A stretch of 64,000 nt of DNA from Pelodera strongyloides (lineage: Eukaryota; Nematoda; Chromadorea; Rhabditida; Rhabditidae), in contig JAANDG010000066.1 of NCBI GenBank assembly GCA_036852015.1, forward strand, positions 186,001 through 250,000, given 5' to 3'. Positions 58,430-64,000 of the stretch are shown one piece after another. Every line of letters starts with the position of its first letter. Positions within the stretch are counted from its first letter, which is position 1. The notes under the pieces are model-generated. The model was not told the origin of the DNA. It saw only the letters and a list, made by a program, of their open reading frames with translations, and did not search any database. Made by a program: the position numbers and the translations under genes.

Positions 58430-61328
58430 AAAAGTTCAAACATTTCCTCGGCGAGTTAAAACTATATATTATTTAGTGAAATTTACAAAAGAAAAGTAAA
58501 TAACACTAAATAATATATAACTAAACTAAAAAGATACGGAAAGCAACCGTCAAAAACAACTTACTCGTTGAAAATAAATTAGCATAAGCGGGAAATTTCA
58601 TCCTGAGTTGCGGACAGCGACAAATTTGCATACCGGAAGCACGCGTCTGTTTATGTTAATTTCGAGGTGCAATTGGAGAAAACGCTAGCGTATTGCACGT
58701 GGAGAGTTATCGATTAGGCTAATACGAAGAAAACATTAGTTCTATGTTCTAAGATTAAGGAATCTAAGTACAACTACAGGGCATATTGAAATCCCGGTGC
58801 TTTACCAAGGTCCTACTTTATGATGAAACAAAGATGAAATAATTAGTTAAATCGCTTTACTAAACACATGTAAGTCATTTTTGTTGTGCAAACAAGTTGC
58901 GTTGACTACTTGCAACTATTGAGCCAATCATTCTATTCGTTGTCAAACTCTGCAAATTTATGTGCCAATGAAGGCGTAAATTAGTCTTATCATAACTCCT
59001 GAACAAAAGTTAAATGTAGTAGTAGCTTTTTGTAGTGGTTTTCTAAGCCTGCATTGGAAAGACATAAACTTTAGAATAGTCATTAAAAGATGCAGTGTAA
59101 GACGGGTTGTGAGCGGCAAAAAGTTGGCGCAGAAATGGCGCAGAGCGCACAACTTAAGTCTGGCAACTTAAAATATGAAAATAGGTTCAGGATATGAAAC
59201 GATCCTCAGCTCGTCCTATCGGCGCCAGAAAGGAAGGACGAATGATGTGTAAGTTACGAAAAAAGGAGAGAATGAACCCAGATGTCAGAGTGATGATACA
59301 AAAAAACCGTCGTTAACCGTTATGAATTCCGGTTACCGACACCGTTTGACAACCATCGTTCGACGCTTGACACCGTTCGACGTCTGACTGTGTCGTGACA
59401 AGTTCCCGACTGTTTACGAGAAAAAGATGCCCGTCGCCGAGTGATCGCCGTAGTCAGCAGATTGGTGTACTGTAGGTGGCAGGCGCACTATCCAACTTGA
59501 ACCAATTTTGTTCAGTAAGCAATTAGCATAGAGACTACGGTAGCGAGGACGACAAGACATATATGAACCATAAAACTTTATTAACTCTAAAAAAAGACAA
59601 AACACCAAATGATCACCTGTTTTGCGTATTCAAACATTCAAAAATTTAATGCAATTTTTCATATTAAATTACGAAAATCATCATTCATTCTTTCTCATGA
59701 GAAGAAATACAAACTTAAAGAATTCATGCTTTGTATGCAATTCGCAATGCATATGTGCGCTGAGAGCCTGCATACGAGCATACCACCATGCCTACTATAA
59801 AACAGCAACCTCAGTGAGATAAATATTGAGCAAATTATTGAAAACATTATACATTATAAATATTATTATTGCGAGTTCCAGTACAAATAAAATAAAAATG
59901 GTTTAAAAATAACTATCACAATTGACGCCAAGGGTTTTACAATATATTGCACTGGGGTTGCATATATCATAGTAAACTTACAATTAGTAAATTACTAAAA
60001 TTGTATCATTTCAAGCCTTATCCTTTGTAACTATTATTTGCCTACAAACGCTGAATATGAAAACCTCTGAAAAATAATAAAACTATATATATTTAAATGA
60101 AAACATACAGATCTTCGTAAGGAATACTGATAGCGGGGTTATGAGCAGATATAACTTGTGAATATATTGTTAGGAAAGTTTAGTTGAAAGCGGTATGATA
60201 AGTGGTTGCATATTCTGGAGCACTGCACTTAGATGCATTGCATGCCCCATGATGTGCCAGAACTGCGCGGAACGACGCACGATTTGCGTTGAATATGATG
60301 AGAAAGCCAATGCTCATGGCTTTTAGAAACCATGTGTTATACCGCTCTAAAATTTCGCTAAGAAAGTCTATCTTTCACCGGGGGTTCATGGTGAGCAAAA
60401 ATTGGTTCTCCACTAGAAATTATATTAGTGAATACTTTGTCTATAACATTAATTTCCACCCTGTGCACAAAAAAAGTAATAGATAGCACCAGTGCATAAA
60501 TGAAGCTAGCAACTTATACGAGGAAAAGCAGAATAAATAGTATGCAAAGTATTAGTAGATCACTTACGACTTACAGTAACAAGTTCACTCTAAACATTCA
60601 CAGCATACAATGTATAATAATCTATAAATCATAGTTTTGCTGTTTTTTATTATTGTTAGTAAACTAGGCCAATCGATTGAGCCTGACTAAGTAAGCCGAT
60701 TGAACTGAGGCCGTATTCACCAAAACCGAGGCAGGCCTCCCTTGGTTCACGAGCGCTCTCCCTGGGGTGGCGAGGGAAAGCTCCCTGAGTGTTGGTGAAT
60801 ACGGCCTTTGTTCTGCTAATAATCGTGCTCATATAAGAGGTAATCATTGTAATACCATGTGTGCAGTTAATATTATACAATCTCACGCTAAAAAAATATA
60901 AGCAAATTCAACGGTACGCGACGCACAACCTAGTAGGAAAATATTTGTCATGAAGTGGACTTAAATTCCACTAATATATTTTAATGCGTTCTTATTATAA
61001 AAAAACACGGATTACCGCTGGAGTGAAAATACAGTAATAATAAAAACTTTCAGAAAGCATTTTGAAGGGGCCATGGAGTGTCGTTACCGACCGTTATGCT
61101 CAATTATGCGTCTAGAATAGAAGCATCAAGAATCGCAATTTAGAATCGGGATATACACGACAGTCGACCTTCCTAATAACATAAGACCAGTGCCAAACCT
61201 TCAAAACCCCTTATGAGACCAATTTGCGACTACTCAGTCATAACTCCAGAGTGTGTAACGGAGAGGTACGCTTTCAAATAGTACCACCGTTATCCATTGC
61301 AACGAATCGATCGATAATGACAAGATGA
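58430..61328. other. Intergenic between coiled-coil and RhoGAP genes
   Basis: AT-rich, with a foldback element at 60708-60807. The RhoGAP 3' UTR lies at its right end, and a TTTATT (AATAAA on the minus strand) at about 60646 is a possible but distant polyadenylation signal. No further exon was found. Confidence 0.35.
60708..60807. mobile_element. 100-bp foldback element
   Basis: AGGCCGTATTCACCAA at the left pairs with TTGGTGAATACGGCCT at the right; the interior is also partly self-complementary (GGCAGGCCTCCCTTGG, CTCCCTGGGG). A diverged copy is at 39650-39775. Confidence 0.75.
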
Positions 61329-64000
61329 TCACTCATCAATATCGTCAAGGGAATCGACTGACGGATTGAAGAAACGAACTTTTCCAGGTTGTCCATCCGG
61401 TCGACGACGGCCAACGGCACCACGATTCCTGAATCAGAAGGTTAAGTCAATGGTTAGAGTCGACATCCGGTAAAAGTCGGTTTGGCTCCGACGCTACCGC
61501 TTCCATAACAATCACCATAACGTTGCCATTGTTTGACAATATCGTGCCTCTAGCATGGCTGCGTAACGTTATTCCGCCGAATTCGCAAGTGCAATCGAAT
61601 TCGTATAAAAAATGGTTGCTCAGTTTCACTCAAGTAATCCGAGTTATTCGCCAGCTGAAATTAGTTCTTTTGAAGAACCAAACACCATATAAGAACGAAA
61701 AAATACAGATTTAGATAATTTATCCTTACCTATCCTTGGTCGGATGCCTGAGAAGTCCGAACACCGGTGGTGTGTTAAAGTCAACCGCGTATTCATATTG
61801 GGGCGCGGATGAGGATCTCTCGTCGGAAGAGGAAAGATCTTCCGAAGAAGCGACAGGGGCGAGGGGCGGGAGCTCTTGCATCAACTTCTCCCTAAACAAA
61901 ATTGGATTATTATATACATAGCTCAGAGCTCAGATGGTAACGCAGTGAAAGCTAAAGATGGTGACGGGTTCTATGTCAATTGTCTTTACTTTTCATTCTT
62001 TTTGCCGTTCATAGTTTTTTCATATTGCCTAAATGCGAACAGAATGGCACAATAAGGCATGCAGGTGTCGCGCACACTTTGACAAATCGTGTGATATTCG
62101 ATATTCCAGTGCACTTGACTCACTTTTCATTATGCAAGAAGTCAAGCTGCTCCTCGAACAATTGCTTGCACTGCTCGACATCGATAGTTGGTGGGGTGGG
62201 TAAGGATCTCCGATGTTCTTCAATCTTACGCAAGTTCTCGGAAACCTGAAAAGGGAGGGTGGTACATTTGGTATAGCTCTTGTCATAGGAAAAGCAGTAG
62301 TATATTATAAACAGTAGAAAAGCAGTAGTATAATTTGCAGTAGTATTCCGTTTTTATTCTAACATGAAACAAGGAGGTCGTATAGTAGAGTATTAGCTCT
62401 TGCATTAAATCAGATTTGCATTTTCACGTTTCATAGTTATTCATTGTGGTATTGCCTTATCAAAACTTGTGCGACATTTTATGTTCGTAATAAATGTTAA
62501 TGTTAATGTTAACTGCTTTATGTTTTCCCTCTACATAAGACAGTGATAACACAATAACGCAAACAAACTATGACCCAATTTTTCGACTAATTATTCAACA
62601 CAACTGTCCTTACCTTTTCACTCGCGTGCTCCAATTGCACGATATTAATGAGCGTGGATCTGTATTGCCTGAGCTTCTCCTCGATTAATGCCTGCACGCA
62701 AACTGCCTGCCGGTTTACCTAAACAAAATATAGTTGAAGTAATGTTTATTGTAGACGGCAGTTTGGAGAAAGACTGTTGTACGTTTTAGATTGCTTTCTC
62801 CGGCAAGGTAAATAAATCTTGCGAACTGTTGTGGGCAAACTTTTCTGTTTCAAACCGCAAAAATAAATGGAAAAGTCAATAAAGCTTTTACTGAAAACTG
62901 TTGCCAGGCGTATACAAAATTACTGTGCGACATTTTATGTTCGTAATAAATGTTATGTTATGTTATGTTATGTATGCTGAATTATATAATTTGCCTACAT
63001 CTTGCAATTGTTCCTGAGCGTGTACACTGTCGTGACGTCTCATTATACACGGACCGAATATCAGAGCGAGATTTGACGCGCCCATTTTGTTTACGGGTTC
63101 CTGAAGGAGTTACTTTCGAATCAAAATAAAATATATTTTACAGTATCTTAAATGTCCAATATTTATAACATCCATTATCAATATCATTTCAGGGTCGTTT
63201 CCTAACAATACGTGTATTGAACTATGTCATGAGCTGTTGCAAAATTGAGTAGAACTTCATCTGACACGGCGTTTTTCATCTGTTGTGAGACATAGCGTGA
63301 CAGCCGGAGGGAGGTGTCATGGACCTACTACTGTACCATTAGTTTGTAATTTCCGTTTCAGCAGAGCTGTTCATACGTTGACACTTCCGTGTCATGGATT
63401 GTCATCAAGCCTAGTCTAGTCTAACGTCGCTGGACGTCACTAGGACTAGGGCTCCATGTAAGGGGGAACAGTAGACTAATTAAACTCACTTGGTGCGCAA
63501 CCCTTGCCAAATGGTACATCAACCGGTCGAGCACTCCTCGATTATATTTGGGCAGCAGGTCGACCATTACGGAAAGGCACCGGACTCGCTCTAATTGTTC
63601 TGTCACTTCTGGAATACATCTGTTTAGTATGACCTATTAAGGCGCGTTCGAGTTCGGAAAAGTTTGAAGAATTCCGGAAAAGTTTGGTTCAAGATGGACA
63701 TCGGAAAAGTAAATTTTACTTACTGGAAAAGTTCATACATCGTAATGGAAAAGCGATGTTTTTCCGCTATATAGCCCCAACCGTCGGGGTCAGGCGATCC
63801 ATTCTTGGATCCGGCAGTGTTAAATTTAATATCCCACAACGATTCCACTACAGTAGATTTTGATTTTCCAGCATGTTTTTCCGTCCATCTTGAACCAACT
63901 TTTTTCCGGAAATCTTCAAACTTTTCCCATCTTAAATGCGCCTTTTTATCTATGATATGATATGCTACCGTTGGGAAGATTACCGTATGCGAGCATCCTC
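61329..64000 (-). CDS. RhoGAP-domain protein, C-terminal part; myosin-IX-like (5' end outside window)
   Basis: Six exons join in phase and end with TGA at 61329-61331: 63490-63608, 62999-63100, 62614-62718, 62124-62245, 61730-61891 and 61329-61428. The first two carry the second half of a RhoGAP domain: EQLERVRCLSVMVDLLP, LMYHLARVAHQ, and across the splice NKMGASNLALIFGPCIMR with the conserved Asn and the FGP. RhoGAP domains speed GTP hydrolysis by Rho GTPases. The catalytic Arg lies upstream, outside the window. After the domain, LIEEKLRQYRSTLINIVQLE resembles the post-GAP helix of class IX myosins. Then come a charged region, a Ser-rich stretch (SSEDLSSSDERSSS) and an Arg-rich tail ending DDIDE. 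The motor and C1 domains of a myosin IX would lie to the right and cannot be confirmed; another RhoGAP class is possible. A further exon may begin at 63984. Confidence 0.88.
62467..62515 (+). repeat. Retroposon-like 3' tail with (AATGTT)n, copy 1
   Basis: TGTGCGACATTTTATGTTCG + TAATAAATGTT followed by AATGTT repeats, in a RhoGAP-gene intron. Confidence 0.6.
62922..62976 (+). repeat. Retroposon-like 3' tail with (ATGTT)n, copy 2
   Basis: The same 31-bp phrase as at 62467 followed by a different microsatellite (ATGTT)n, in the neighbouring intron. Confidence 0.6.
63641..63942. mobile_element. Foldback element with GGCGCGTT/AATGCGCC ends (intronic)
   Basis: AGTTTGAAGA, CCGGAAAAGTTTGG and TTCA AGATGGAC segments on the left are mirrored on the right (CATCTTGAACCAAC, TTTTTCCGGAAATCTTCAAAC). 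The interior carries CCCCAACCGTCGGGGTC, shared with 9510-9715. The target duplication is unclear. It lies in the first visible RhoGAP intron. Confidence 0.7.
63984..64000 (-). CDS. Possible further RhoGAP exon at the window edge
   Basis: On the minus strand GAGGATGCTCGCATACG runs into GTAATC, a passable donor, in the phase needed (one base left over) to join exon 63490-63608. Too short to test. Confidence 0.25.

Overview
This is eukaryotic, almost certainly animal, DNA. Genes are split into many small exons (43-167 bp) by GT-AG introns, and most introns end in a T-rich TTTCAG or TTTAG site. That style, the many small TTAA-flanked foldback elements and a myosin-IX-like RhoGAP gene fit a nematode or related invertebrate. 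The phylum is inference and no database was searched. There are no prokaryotic features, CRISPR arrays or rRNA genes. Gene models were built by joining exons only where splice sites and reading phase agree.

Layout. (1) 0.1-4.4 kb, minus strand: a gene joining a THAP-like zinc finger, two duplicated exons that each begin with a SUMO-type motif, and a zinc finger with exact C-X7-C-X23-H-X-C spacing; it runs off the left edge. (2) 5.5-10.1 kb: a foldback element, then three small plus-strand genes or gene ends at 6952-7674, 8762-8839 and 9881-10069. (3) 10.2-17.3 kb: repeats, including a 76-bp satellite. (4) 17.4-18.8 kb, minus: a multi-exon gene with diverged duplicated exons. (5) 20-41 kb: a large array of minus-strand exon units, duplicated several times and many visibly broken. 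It carries dated insertions: a palindromic block of four tRNA-like genes flanked by 11-bp target duplications, a TTA-flanked element, and TTAA-flanked elements. (6) 41.6-46.7 kb: second copies of repeats seen at 10-16 kb, plus a hairpin-rich segment. (7) 47.0-57.9 kb, minus: a 21-exon, 644-residue coiled-coil gene of unknown family with an internal 1.6-1.7 kb tandem duplication. (8) 61.3 kb to the right edge, minus: the 3' end of a RhoGAP gene whose tail resembles class IX myosins.

The best-supported models are the RhoGAP gene and the coiled-coil gene, in which every splice phase closes and the reading frame ends in a stop. The most unusual content is the zinc-finger gene at the left edge, the tRNA-like palindrome, and the repeated exon array.
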